Shown piece by piece: positions 1-7,978 of a stretch of DNA of 56,969 nucleotides (positions within the stretch are counted from its first letter, which is position 1; the number at the start of each line of letters is the position of its first letter). Below the pieces are notes generated by a model. That model searched no databases. It saw only the letters and a list, made by a program, of their open reading frames with translations, and had not been told where the DNA came from. Origin of the DNA: a virus; IMG/VR virus record IMGVR_UViG_3300048838_000199, positions 1-56,969 of that record; one strand, written 5' to 3'. A program made the translations under genes and the position numbers.

Positions 1-179
1 TCGGACAGCCTGCCCTGCTCGATCGTTGGCGCGTCGTTCGGGGCCATCAGCATGCCGGCCACCGCTGCGCCGATCTGGAACCCCTGCCACGCCGTCAGCG
101 CATTGATGCCCAGACTGGCCCCAGGGATGCCGGCCAACGCCACGCCCAGGATGCCACCAAGAACTTCGCCCTTACTCAT
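1..179 (-). CDS. Tail-tip protein, N-terminal half (cut by window end)
   Basis: The start is the ATG at 179, overlapping the stop of the NlpC/P60 gene (ATGA). The 59 visible residues hold glycine/alanine-rich hydrophobic segments (GGILGVALAG, IGAAVAGMLM) and end in EQGRLSD. In phage and gene-transfer-agent tail-tip proteins an RLSDL-V-S motif is followed by PIPxVYG. That second motif is the first thing visible on the minus strand at the other window end (56842-56969). The gene is therefore one cistron split by the window ends. Joining the ends directly is out of frame, so a few bases (2 modulo 3, perhaps 11) are missing. Function from family: tail-tip/baseplate hub assembly. Confidence 0.7.
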   Translation of the reverse strand, partial: MSKGEVLGGILGVALAGIPGASLGINALTAWQGFQIGAAVAGMLMAPNDAPTIEQGRLS

Positions 180-616
180 TCATCACCCGTATACCTTGGC
201 CGCCAGACCTGGCCCAGCGTGTGCCGGTGGTCGTCGGTCAGCCGATGCTTGACTATGCGCAGCCAGTCCTCGCTGTGAACGATTCCCAGGCCGCCGCGCT
301 CGTGGTCGTACAGCACGCCCATGTGCATGCTGCCGGCACCCTTGTGGAACGTCACCACGTCGCCGGCCTGCAGGTCGTCGGTCGTGCCTTCATCGAACCA
401 GCTGGGCAGATGCTCGTGCGACAGTGCCACCAAGTCGGTGCGCCTCGAATAGTCGCGCACGTCCCAATCTGCCGGCAGGTAGCCGGTCGCATGGCCAGCC
501 CCAACAATCAGCCCCCAGCAGTCGACACCACCTTGGCTGCCCTTGCTTCGCCCTTGCCACTTGAAGGGTGTGCCCACCCAGTCCAGAACCTCTGCCACCC
601 ACTGCTTACGTGTCAT
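176..616 (-). CDS. NlpC/P60-family tail cysteine peptidase
   Basis: 146 residues. The N-terminal catalytic cysteine lies in VDCWGLI (Cys33). The histidine lies in GSMHMGVL (His98), with a further His in IVHSED near residue 115. This is the Cys-His layout of the NlpC/P60 proteins that sit between DUF2163 and the tail-tip protein in gene-transfer-agent-like tails, where they are thought to cut peptidoglycan stem peptides during DNA entry. The start ATG (616) overlaps the stop of the DUF2163 gene (TAATG) and the stop overlaps the next ATG, so the three tail-tip genes look translationally coupled. The family call is strong; substrate and role in infection are inferred. Confidence 0.85.
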   Translation of the reverse strand: MTRKQWVAEVLDWVGTPFKWQGRSKGSQGGVDCWGLIVGAGHATGYLPADWDVRDYSRRTDLVALSHEHLPSWFDEGTTDDLQAGDVVTFHKGAGSMHMGVLYDHERGGLGIVHSEDWLRIVKHRLTDDHRHTLGQVWRPRYTGDE

Positions 617-1482
617 TACCCTGCCCTCACGATTCTGAGCATGACGTCGTTGCCCGGTATGTCGGGTTCACCGTCAAAGTTCAGAATGTTGTTCACGCCG
701 CTGGCGTTGGACTTCAGCTTGCAGGCCGCCCGCGTCTTGGCGCAGCCCTCGTACACCGTGAACTCGTCGCCCACCTCGATCGGGATGGCCGCATCGGTCA
801 CCAGCAGTATAGAACCGTTGGCCTGGTCATAGTGCCGCACGTCGTGCCGCAGCCCTGCGTTGCTGCCGGCAGTCCACACGATGTACCCGTAATCGAACAG
901 GCCATCAGCGAACGCGCCCACCAAGTCGGTGCTGCTGAACAGCTTGCGCGAATCCACGCCTGTCACCTCGGCAGCTTGCGATTCCTGGATGGCCTTGCAC
1001 TGCACGGGGTCACCGAATGCCGCCCGGCACGTCGCCTGGGTCAGTGGCACGATGTTGGCCGCCAGCCACTGGCTGCCCCCACGCATTTCAGCATTGAACT
1101 GGTTCTCGGCCCGCACCTGCACCTCGCCCAGCACGCCCCAGATAAGTCGCACCTGGTCGCCGTCGGGGTCGTCGTAGTTCACCAAGAACTTGTACACGGT
1201 CGCGCCGTCAAACAGGCCAGCCCGCAGCTGCTCGGCCTCGATGATGCCAGGCCGCACGAATCCCACCACCTCGCTGTTGTCCACGGCCAGGCCAGCCGAA
1301 CATTCCACGCTTGTGGGTTCCATGCCGCTGTTGGCGTAGTAGGTCAGGCCGTCGATTACCAGGTCCCTGCTGCAGCTCGTGAACCCGAACTCCTGGCCGG
1401 CCTGGGTGACCAGACGCCAGCACACCGCCAAGGTCGTGGTGGTCTGCTGCACGTGCGTCGCCAAGGTGCCGATGTTCCGCAT
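616..1482 (-). CDS. Tail protein, DUF2163/BR0599 family
   Basis: 288 residues. The N-terminal part has the beta-rich DUF2163 pattern (CWRLVTQAGQEFGFT, then LVIDGLTYYANSGMEPTSVE). The C-terminal part carries the BR0599 signature GCAKTRAACKLK followed by NNILNFDGEPDIPG. Gene-transfer agents and related siphophages have this protein next to DUF2460 and NlpC/P60 tail proteins, exactly as here, where it belongs to the tail tip/hub. The start ATG is one base after the stop of the DUF2460 gene. Confidence 0.85.
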   Translation of the reverse strand: MRNIGTLATHVQQTTTTLAVCWRLVTQAGQEFGFTSCSRDLVIDGLTYYANSGMEPTSVECSAGLAVDNSEVVGFVRPGIIEAEQLRAGLFDGATVYKFLVNYDDPDGDQVRLIWGVLGEVQVRAENQFNAEMRGGSQWLAANIVPLTQATCRAAFGDPVQCKAIQESQAAEVTGVDSRKLFSSTDLVGAFADGLFDYGYIVWTAGSNAGLRHDVRHYDQANGSILLVTDAAIPIEVGDEFTVYEGCAKTRAACKLKSNASGVNNILNFDGEPDIPGNDVMLRIVRAG

Positions 1483-1483
1483 G

Positions 1484-2182
1484 TCAGGCCCCCAGTTCCT
1501 CGATTACCCGCAGCTTCATGTTGGCCGCCTCGGGTGATTCCAGCAGAGCCATGACCATGCTGTCGTCCTGCCACCGCGCATGCACGTCAAACAGCAGCGC
1601 AGCCCTGATGGGGGTGCCGTTGCTTGGTGCGCTTCCAAAGGTCACCACGCCGGTGGACGTGTTCAGCGTGTACTGGCTGGTGTAGGCCTGTAGCGTCGTG
1701 CCCAGCCACACCCTCGGCCCCGTGTACCCTGGATTGTCGCCGGCAGTGTCAGCAGCCCCCCACTTGCATGGCTTGGTGATCTTGCGCCAGGTCGTGATGC
1801 TGCCGAACGTGTACGGCACCCGCAGCTGGAACTGCGTGGTGGTGCCGTCGCCGGTGGCGAATGCCTCGATGCTGGCAGGGGCCAGCGGGGTGATGTCGCC
1901 GGTGCCGCCGTACACGTCGCAGCCTGTCCAGTAGTGCAGCATATCCCTGAACCTGAAGGTGTAGCCCATGCCCCTCAGTGCCAGATAGAACGCCATCAGC
2001 TGGTGCCGCAGGGTGAAGTCCTTCAGGAACGCGCTGGCCTCGTAAACGAAGATGGGGTCGGGCCTGTCCACGTTGGCCTGCGCGTAGCCGCTGCGTGCCC
2101 GCGCGATAGACGTGGCGAAGGTGGGGCCGCCCTGGAACGCCTCGCAGATGCGCTGCGGCATACGGATATCTTGGAACGCCAT
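1484..2182 (-). CDS. Tail protein, DUF2460 (TIGR02217-like)
   Basis: 232 residues. Typical features of the distal-tail-like DUF2460 family are visible: an N-terminal FQDIRMPQRICEAFQGGPTF segment, a central DFTLRHQLMAFYLALRGM with a FRFRDMLHY stretch, and a C-terminal GTPIRAALLFDVHARWQDD. It sits between the tape measure and DUF2163, the conserved position in gene-transfer-agent-like tails. A CATAAT box lies 6 nt before the ATG, so this gene may have its own leaderless transcript. Confidence 0.85.
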   Translation of the reverse strand: MAFQDIRMPQRICEAFQGGPTFATSIARARSGYAQANVDRPDPIFVYEASAFLKDFTLRHQLMAFYLALRGMGYTFRFRDMLHYWTGCDVYGGTGDITPLAPASIEAFATGDGTTTQFQLRVPYTFGSITTWRKITKPCKWGAADTAGDNPGYTGPRVWLGTTLQAYTSQYTLNTSTGVVTFGSAPSNGTPIRAALLFDVHARWQDDSMVMALLESPEAANMKLRVIEELGA

Positions 2183-2188
2183 GCACCG

Positions 2189-2194
2189 ATTATG
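2189..2194 (-). promoter_or_regulatory. -10 box for the DUF2460 gene (leaderless type)
   Basis: CATAAT, 6 nt before the ATG at 2182. The sequence from ATG to -10 (GCACCG spacer, then ATTATGGCGCA on the plus strand) is identical to the one before the portal gene at 26116. No clear -35 box is seen. Transcription would start at or next to the ATG. Confidence 0.5.
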
Positions 2195-2210
2195 GCGCAG
2201 GGGCCGGCAT

Positions 2211-5200
2211 TTACCGGCCCGTGAAGTTTCGCCCGCGCTGCCGGCCTATCGCCGCAGCCATTTCGCTGGCCACCTGGCCGCTGGCCCGCCTGAACCCAAC
2301 GGTGTCGGGTGTGGTGATGTTCTGGGTCACGTGGATGATCGGGGCACCAGACTGCAGCAGCTGCTGGGTCTGGCTGCTGTTGTGCATTCTGCCGCCGCTG
2401 CTTGGTGGCGTCCACAGCTCGGGGCCGTACTCACCAACCAGGACAGGCTGGCCGATCATCGGCACGTCGCCGCCGGCAGCGAACCGCATGCCCTTGAACA
2501 TGCTGGTAAGGAATCCACCCTTACCGAACGCGCCAACCGACGACAGCAGGCCCACGATGCCGATGGCGTCAGTCAGCAGGCTGCGCTTGCGCCCACCACC
2601 GCCGGCCAGCATAGCCACCGACGCCAGCGCGCCAAACATGTCGATGTTGCCGCCGATCTTCATGCCGTTGGGCACCCCGCTGGTTTCGCCCGGCATGATG
2701 GAACTGGCCGCCGCGTCTGGGTTGCCGATGGCTCTGGCCATTTCGCTCGTGGCCCTGGCTGCCGCCTCGGTCGCCCGAACTTGCGCCTGCATCACTTCCA
2801 CCTTGCGCGCGTCGCCGGCACCTAGGACCTGCCCGGCCAGGCCGCCGGCCACCAGCTCTGCATCTGCTTCGCGCTGCGCTTGGAACCTGGCCGACTGTTC
2901 GGCCCGATACCTGCGCAGGTCGCGCCCTTGGAACAGTGGCTCCAGTGAACGCATCAGCTGCGATCTGGCCCACTCCAGGAACATCTGCCGAATGGTCTGC
3001 CGCCAGCCGTCCACCAGGCTGTTCCAGAACCCCTTGAACCCCTTGCCTAGGCCGTCCTCGAATGGCCGCATAAGGATGTCGACCAGGCCGCTGGCCTGCT
3101 GGCGCGCGTCGTCGGCCAGCCGTTCCATGTTGTCGGCCTGCAGCTGCCGCTGCCTGTCCTGGGCTGCCTGCACCTGCTCGGTGCCATGCACTTGGTCACG
3201 AACCAGCCGGCTCTGCTCTATGCGCAGCTTCTCGGCTTCCACCAGCTGCTTCTGCTGCTCGGGGGTGATTTCGCCGCGCGACACTCGGGCCTGTTGTTCC
3301 AGAAGGAACAGCTGCAGCTCCAGTGCGTCGTTCTGGTCCTGAATCAGCCGGTACCGTTCCTGCTCGGTCAGGGCCAGGTTCGCCTGAATCGCATGGATGG
3401 CCTGGTCGTGCTTCAGCTGCTCGGCTGCCGCACTCGTGGCCCCCTGCTTGCCCGCCAGTTCCTCGGCCACACGCTGCCGCTGCTCGGCCTGGAACTTCTC
3501 GTACTCGGCACGCGCCAGGGGTTCCAGCTCGCTGGCCTTCAGGTCTGGCCTGGCCATCATCAGCCGCAGCCTGATGCGTTCCTGCTCGGTGACGGCTTCC
3601 ACCAGCTGCTTCTCTTGCTGCAGCCGGGTGACTTCCTTGGCCAGCTCTGCGCTGCGCTGCTGGACCAGCTGGGTGCGCCGTTCCTCGATCAGCTTGGCCT
3701 TGTCTGCGTCGGTCAGGTCCCTGCGATCGGCCAGGGACAGCTTGAACTGGGCCAGGGCCTTCTCGGTTGGGTCGTTCATGGCCTCGGCTGCGCTGGATTC
3801 GCGCATCCGCTTCAGTTCTCGGTCCACGATCGTGCCCGACAGCATGCCGTGCAGCCGCGCCGCCCGTTCCTTTTCCTCGGGCTTTAGCTGCTTGTATCGG
3901 TCCAGGGTCAGCCCCAGCATGTCGGCATACTTCTGCTGCTCGTCTGTGGCTGCTGCTATGGCCACCTTCACGCGCTGGAATGACTGGTCGACCTCGGCCT
4001 GCTTCTGCTTGGCTTCCTCGATCTGCCGCCGCGCCTCGGCCTCGGCTTCCTTCCACGCCTGCAGGACTGCGCTGTCCTCGGCCCCAACCTTGCCGATGCC
4101 CTTGGCCCCACGCTTGCGCGTGCTGGATGCGTGCAGGTGGTCGTAATGGTTGCCGCCGGCCATGGTGCGCCACAGCACAGCCCGATCCTTGCCACTCTCG
4201 GAGTCAGGGAAGTACCCCATTTCCTGGAGTCGCTTGTCCACCAGGTCTGCCAGTCGCTTGCCCTCGGCTGTGGTCAGTGCGTGGCCGTTGATGGCCGCGA
4301 TGTCCAACGCGCTGCCGATACCGTGCCGGCTGGGTCCCTTCCTGTTCTTGGCGTTTACGCTGTCTGGCCGACGTGCCGACGACACCAGGAACTCCATGCC
4401 GAACTCGTCAGCAATCTGCCCCAGGGTGTCCACCAGGTCTGCGTTGATGCGCCGGCTGTTGCGCCCGTCGGGGCCGTGGTGCGCACGCTCGGAGACTCGA
4501 ATGGCACCGCGCCCGAATCGCTGGAACTGCTGAAGGTCGTAATAGGTCGGTGCGCTGCTGCCGCCCCCTGCCTTGCCACCCTCGGCCTTGGTCAGGTCTG
4601 CCACGCCGCCGTATCCCGCAGCCTTCAGCCGCTTGTCCACCTCGGCCTGGTACTTGGCGTCCTGGATCCTCTGCGCCACGTCCTTCTGGATCTGCGCTTC
4701 TCGAGCCTTGGCTGCCTGTTCCTGCAGGTACTTGGCGTATCCCTCGGGGCCTAGCTTCGCCTTGCGCTGTTCCTCGGCAGCTTCGCGCCGCAGCTTGGCA
4801 CCCTCGGCCAGCGTCTTGCGCAGCTGGTCGTTCAGCTCGGTGGCTGCCCTGATTTCCTCGCGCCTGGCTGCTTCCACCGCTTCGTTGCTGCCCTGCCCTA
4901 TGGCCAGCTTGCGCTCTTCCAGCACCCTGTTCTTGATGGCCTGCAGCAACGGGCCGCGCGGGTCGTCGCCCCAGATGCTGGGGTCGATGTTGAACATGCT
5001 GCCGTTGGTGATGCTCACACCGCGCTGCAGTTCAGACAGTGAACGCCCGGCCCCCATGTCGCGCAGGTCGCTGGCCTTCTGTGCCGCGTCGCTGGCGTCC
5101 ATGATGTTCAGCCGCGCCCTGGCCAGCTGCATCTCCTTCTCGTAATGGTTCTGCGCTTGCCGTGCTGCCTCTGCGTGCGCCTTGGCCACGTCCAAGATGG

Positions 5201-7223
5201 CATCGCCCTGGTTGGTGTACTTCTTGACCAGCTCGGGCATCAGTAGCGACAGCTCGTTGGCCACCGACTGGTACCGCCGCTGTTCGTCGTTGCTGCGCCG
5301 AGTCTTGCCGGCCAGCTGCTCGTATTCGGCCAGCAGGTCCTTGGTCTGCCGCTTCAGTTCCACCTTGGCCTTGGCCGACTCGTACGCCTGGGTGTACTCA
5401 GCCCTGAATGCCCTGGCGTTGGCCTCTGCCTGCTCTGCCTCGGCCACGCTCCACTTGTGCAGGCCGTACAGGGCCGCAGCCAGTGCCAACACCGCGATGG
5501 TCACCAGGCCGACAGGTGACGCCAGCGCAGCCATAGCCGTGCCCAGCAGCCCGGTGCTGCCGGCAGCTGTGGTGGCCGCAGCGGATCCTGCCATGGTCGC
5601 CGTGGCCGCAGCCGATGCCGATGCCGCCACTGCTTGGTTGGCAGCCACTGCCACACCCTTCTGCGCAGCTCCAGTGGCCGCCGCCGCACCGCTTGCCCTC
5701 GATGCCGCTGCCAAGGCAGTCTCCGCAGCTGCAGCCTCGGACGCCGCTACAGCCTCGGCCTGGGTTGCCGTCGCCAGGGCCGCCTCGCTTGCCGTGGCCG
5801 CTGCCGTCGCTGCTACAGCCGCCGTGCGCAGCCCGAACAGGGTAAGCCAGGCCGCCTTTAGCTGGGCCGTCACGATCAGCACCGGGCCAGCTGCAGCTGC
5901 GATGGCTGCCAGCGATAGGATGATGCCCCTGGCCGTTGGGTCCATGTCGGCCATGGCACCCACCAGGCCGGCCACCGATCTGGTCAGTGCTGCCGCCTGG
6001 TTTAGCAGCGGCTCTGCCGACTGCTGCATCAGAGTCTCCCAGGCAGATTTAAGACCATCCAGCGCGCCGGCCAGCCCCTTGTTGCGTGCTGCCGCCAGCT
6101 CTGCAGCTGCACCTTCGTCGGCCAGCTTGGTGGTCATGGCGTCGAAGGCTTCGACACCACCGCCCAGCACCACGTTGGCAGCTCTGATGGCGTCGCTGCC
6201 GAACATCACCGCAAAGGCAGCATTTCGCTGTTCCTGCGTCAGGTGCTGCACCATCGGGGTGAACTCGGCAATGATGTCCCGCATGGACTTCATGCGCCCG
6301 CTGGCGTCGTACACCTCGATGCCGTACGCCTTCATCAGGTCGCGCACCTTGGCGATGCTGTTGCCTTCCTGCAGCCGCAGGAACATCGTTTTGATGCTCG
6401 TGCCCGCGTCCTGGCCGACTATGCCGGCCTTGGCCAGCAAGCTGATGCTGGCCACCGTGTCGTCGATCGTCTGGCCGCTCTGCTTCATCACGGCACTGGC
6501 CTGCTGAAGGGCCAACGCCATGTCCTGGATGGTGCCGGTGCTGCTGTACGTCGCCTTGGCCAGAAGGTCTGCCACTCGGGTGGCCTTGTCGCCTTCCAGC
6601 TGGAATGCCGACAGCGCGCGCGCCTGGATGGTCGCAGCCTCGGCAGCGTCGATGCCGGCAGCAGCCGCCAGCTGCATCGTGCCCCTGGCCGCCTTCAGCA
6701 CGTTGTCGACGGCCAGGCCGCCCTTGGCCAGCGCGTTCATGGCTCGGGCTGCGTCGTTTGCGCTTGTGGCCGGCAGGGTGATGTCGCCACCAAGTGCCAC
6801 GGCCTCGGCCCGCAGCTTGGACATGTCGCGCGTGGTGCCCTGAATGGACGCCTGCAGCACGTCCATGGTCTGCTCGAACTCCATGCCCAGCCGGGCCGAC
6901 TCGCGCGCGAACAGGCCGAACGGCACCGTGATGCCCAGCGACATGGCTGTGCCCACCGCCGTCATGCCTTGGGTCAGCCTCTGCTGGTATTGCGTCTGTG
7001 CGCTGATGGCTTCGTCGTACGCTCTGCGCGCCGCCACGGGCAGTGCGGCATACGCCTGGCCCATCTTGGTGTGTGCTGCCTTTACGCCGGCCTCGGCTTG
7101 GTCCGCAGACGCCTTAATCGCGCGCCCGGCCTCCAGCACCTCGGCCTTGGCCTGCTGCATTCCCTGCTTCAGGTCCTTGCCGTCGTACGTTCCCCTTACT
7201 CGAAGCTCTGACAGTGTTGGCAT
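2211..7223 (-). CDS. Tail tape measure protein with internal M15-like peptidase
   Basis: 1670 residues from the ATG at 7223, which has an AGGTGG ribosome site just upstream; a GTG nine bases further up is less likely. Residues about 60-340 match the TP901-type tape measure core (MEFEQTMDVLQAS, AKGGLAVDNVLKAARG, LAKAGIVGQDAGTS). A long Ala-rich stretch with hydrophobic segments follows (about 430-590), then charged coiled-coil regions. Around residues 930-1035 there is an embedded peptidase-like domain with SRHGIGSALDI and NHYDHLHAS, the metal-binding HxxxxxxD and HxH of M15 D-Ala-D-Ala-type peptidases. The protein sets tail length and probably opens peptidoglycan at DNA entry. Confidence 0.9.
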   Translation of the reverse strand: MPTLSELRVRGTYDGKDLKQGMQQAKAEVLEAGRAIKASADQAEAGVKAAHTKMGQAYAALPVAARRAYDEAISAQTQYQQRLTQGMTAVGTAMSLGITVPFGLFARESARLGMEFEQTMDVLQASIQGTTRDMSKLRAEAVALGGDITLPATSANDAARAMNALAKGGLAVDNVLKAARGTMQLAAAAGIDAAEAATIQARALSAFQLEGDKATRVADLLAKATYSSTGTIQDMALALQQASAVMKQSGQTIDDTVASISLLAKAGIVGQDAGTSIKTMFLRLQEGNSIAKVRDLMKAYGIEVYDASGRMKSMRDIIAEFTPMVQHLTQEQRNAAFAVMFGSDAIRAANVVLGGGVEAFDAMTTKLADEGAAAELAAARNKGLAGALDGLKSAWETLMQQSAEPLLNQAAALTRSVAGLVGAMADMDPTARGIILSLAAIAAAAGPVLIVTAQLKAAWLTLFGLRTAAVAATAAATASEAALATATQAEAVAASEAAAAETALAAASRASGAAAATGAAQKGVAVAANQAVAASASAAATATMAGSAAATTAAGSTGLLGTAMAALASPVGLVTIAVLALAAALYGLHKWSVAEAEQAEANARAFRAEYTQAYESAKAKVELKRQTKDLLAEYEQLAGKTRRSNDEQRRYQSVANELSLLMPELVKKYTNQGDAILDVAKAHAEAARQAQNHYEKEMQLARARLNIMDASDAAQKASDLRDMGAGRSLSELQRGVSITNGSMFNIDPSIWGDDPRGPLLQAIKNRVLEERKLAIGQGSNEAVEAARREEIRAATELNDQLRKTLAEGAKLRREAAEEQRKAKLGPEGYAKYLQEQAAKAREAQIQKDVAQRIQDAKYQAEVDKRLKAAGYGGVADLTKAEGGKAGGGSSAPTYYDLQQFQRFGRGAIRVSERAHHGPDGRNSRRINADLVDTLGQIADEFGMEFLVSSARRPDSVNAKNRKGPSRHGIGSALDIAAINGHALTTAEGKRLADLVDKRLQEMGYFPDSESGKDRAVLWRTMAGGNHYDHLHASSTRKRGAKGIGKVGAEDSAVLQAWKEAEAEARRQIEEAKQKQAEVDQSFQRVKVAIAAATDEQQKYADMLGLTLDRYKQLKPEEKERAARLHGMLSGTIVDRELKRMRESSAAEAMNDPTEKALAQFKLSLADRRDLTDADKAKLIEERRTQLVQQRSAELAKEVTRLQQEKQLVEAVTEQERIRLRLMMARPDLKASELEPLARAEYEKFQAEQRQRVAEELAGKQGATSAAAEQLKHDQAIHAIQANLALTEQERYRLIQDQNDALELQLFLLEQQARVSRGEITPEQQKQLVEAEKLRIEQSRLVRDQVHGTEQVQAAQDRQRQLQADNMERLADDARQQASGLVDILMRPFEDGLGKGFKGFWNSLVDGWRQTIRQMFLEWARSQLMRSLEPLFQGRDLRRYRAEQSARFQAQREADAELVAGGLAGQVLGAGDARKVEVMQAQVRATEAAARATSEMARAIGNPDAAASSIMPGETSGVPNGMKIGGNIDMFGALASVAMLAGGGGRKRSLLTDAIGIVGLLSSVGAFGKGGFLTSMFKGMRFAAGGDVPMIGQPVLVGEYGPELWTPPSSGGRMHNSSQTQQLLQSGAPIIHVTQNITTPDTVGFRRASGQVASEMAAAIGRQRGRNFTGR

Positions 7224-7279
7224 GGTTCCCACCTGGCCGATCGGTCTGGCCCTGCCACCCTGCTGGCTCTAACAGCACG

Positions 7280-7310
7280 AAGGGTACCCGACGCTTCGCC
7301 GGATACCCTT
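7280..7310. terminator. Hairpin between tail chaperone and tape measure genes
   Basis: Seven-base arms AAGGGTA/TACCCTT directly after the TAA of the chaperone gene. On the minus strand it is followed by CGTGCTGTT rather than a clean T run; on the plus strand by TTTATT. A weak or regulatory terminator is likely. The same CGTGCTG tail follows two other hairpins in this genome. Confidence 0.45.
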
Positions 7311-7894
7311 TTATTCACCTAGCGCATCTGCGCCACGTCGTGCAGCTTCTGCTTCGAGTCGGAAGTGGTTGCGCGCTGCGATGTCCACCCGTTCGTATTG
7401 CAGTGCCCAGTTCACCCAACACACCGGCAGCTCGCCTGGCTCGTAATGCAGGCCGGCCATCTTCCAGGGTTCCACCCCGATGTACCGGCCCGCTTGGATG
7501 AATGGCACCCAGTCGGGCAGCTCGCCTAGTTTGCCGCCCGATACGATGTACTCTAGGTGCCGGTCGAAGTCTTCGGCTTTGGGACTGCGTCCTCGTTAAT
7601 GGCCGTCAGGATGGTCTGCACCAGTGCCGTCTCAAGCTGCGCCACGCCCTCGGGGGTGATGGGCACCAGCTGGCCATCGTCGCCCATGATGTCCCAGCCC
7701 TTGACGTATTCCACAATGCGCTCTTCCCACACGTCGTGCAGGGTCTTGTCGCCCATTAGGTCCAGGTCCTGGCTGGCCATGGTGATCTTGCCGGGGTCGT
7801 ACGTGATCTGCACCGGCACGGTCGTGTTGGCGTCGACTGCCCATTCCACCGTGATGGTCCGGGACTTCCTTCGGAGTTCTGCTAGGTTTGGCAT
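7311..7894 (-). CDS. Tail assembly chaperone, long form made by -1 frameshift (gpGT-like)
   Basis: Two overlapping frames. The zero frame (7553-7894) gives a 113-residue protein. At 7577-7583 the minus strand reads C CCA AAG, a perfect X XXY YYZ slippery heptamer. A -1 slip there continues through the second frame to the TAA at 7311, giving a fusion of about 194 residues. The second frame has no credible start of its own. Position just before the tape measure and this signal match the lambda G/GT-type chaperones of siphophages, which bind the tape measure and guide tail tube polymerisation. Confidence 0.8.
7553..7894 (-). CDS. Tail assembly chaperone, short form (gpG-like)
   Basis: 113 residues, starting MPNLAELRRKSRTITVEW and ending in the zero frame at TAG, eight codons after the slippery site. 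A TATAAT box lies 8 nt before the ATG, so a leaderless transcript is expected. The length and the place between major tail protein and tape measure fit the short chaperone of siphophages. The short form should be made in excess over the frameshift product. Confidence 0.8.
   Translation of the reverse strand: MPNLAELRRKSRTITVEWAVDANTTVPVQITYDPGKITMASQDLDLMGDKTLHDVWEERIVEYVKGWDIMGDDGQLVPITPEGVAQLETALVQTILTAINEDAVPKPKTSTGT
7577..7583 (-). promoter_or_regulatory. Slippery heptamer CCCAAAG (-1 ribosomal frameshift)
   Basis: Zero-frame codons are CCA AAG; after a -1 slip the tRNAs re-pair on CCC AAA. The frame then opens without a stop for 88 codons. Lambda uses the similar GGGAAAG at the same genomic position. 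Confidence 0.75.
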
Positions 7895-7902
7895 ACCGCC
7901 GC

Positions 7903-7908
7903 ATTATA
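7903..7908 (-). promoter_or_regulatory. -10 box for tail chaperone gene (leaderless type)
   Basis: Perfect TATAAT, 8 nt before the ATG at 7894, preceded by CGTGCTG. The spacer GCGGCGGT is nearly the same as before the lipoprotein gene at 33678 (GCGGCTGT). Confidence 0.6.
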
Positions 7909-7917
7909 CAGCACGAC

Positions 7918-7978
7918 GGGCCGGGGCATCATCTGCACACCGGCCCGATCGTTCAGCAGCGGGTGTATGTTACCCGCT
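7918..7978. terminator. Two hairpins after the major tail protein gene
   Basis: Hairpin one pairs GGGCCGG (7918-7924) with CCGGCCC (7940-7946). Hairpin two pairs AGCGGGT (7958-7964) with ACCCGCT (7972-7978) and overlaps the tail protein stop. Neither has a T run. They separate the tail protein transcript from the chaperone promoter. Confidence 0.4.

Noticed and set aside
5182-6507. Plus-strand Ala/Ser-rich open frame opposite the tape measure
   Set aside because: Composition mirrors the Ala-rich tape measure on the other strand, and there is no ribosome site or promoter.
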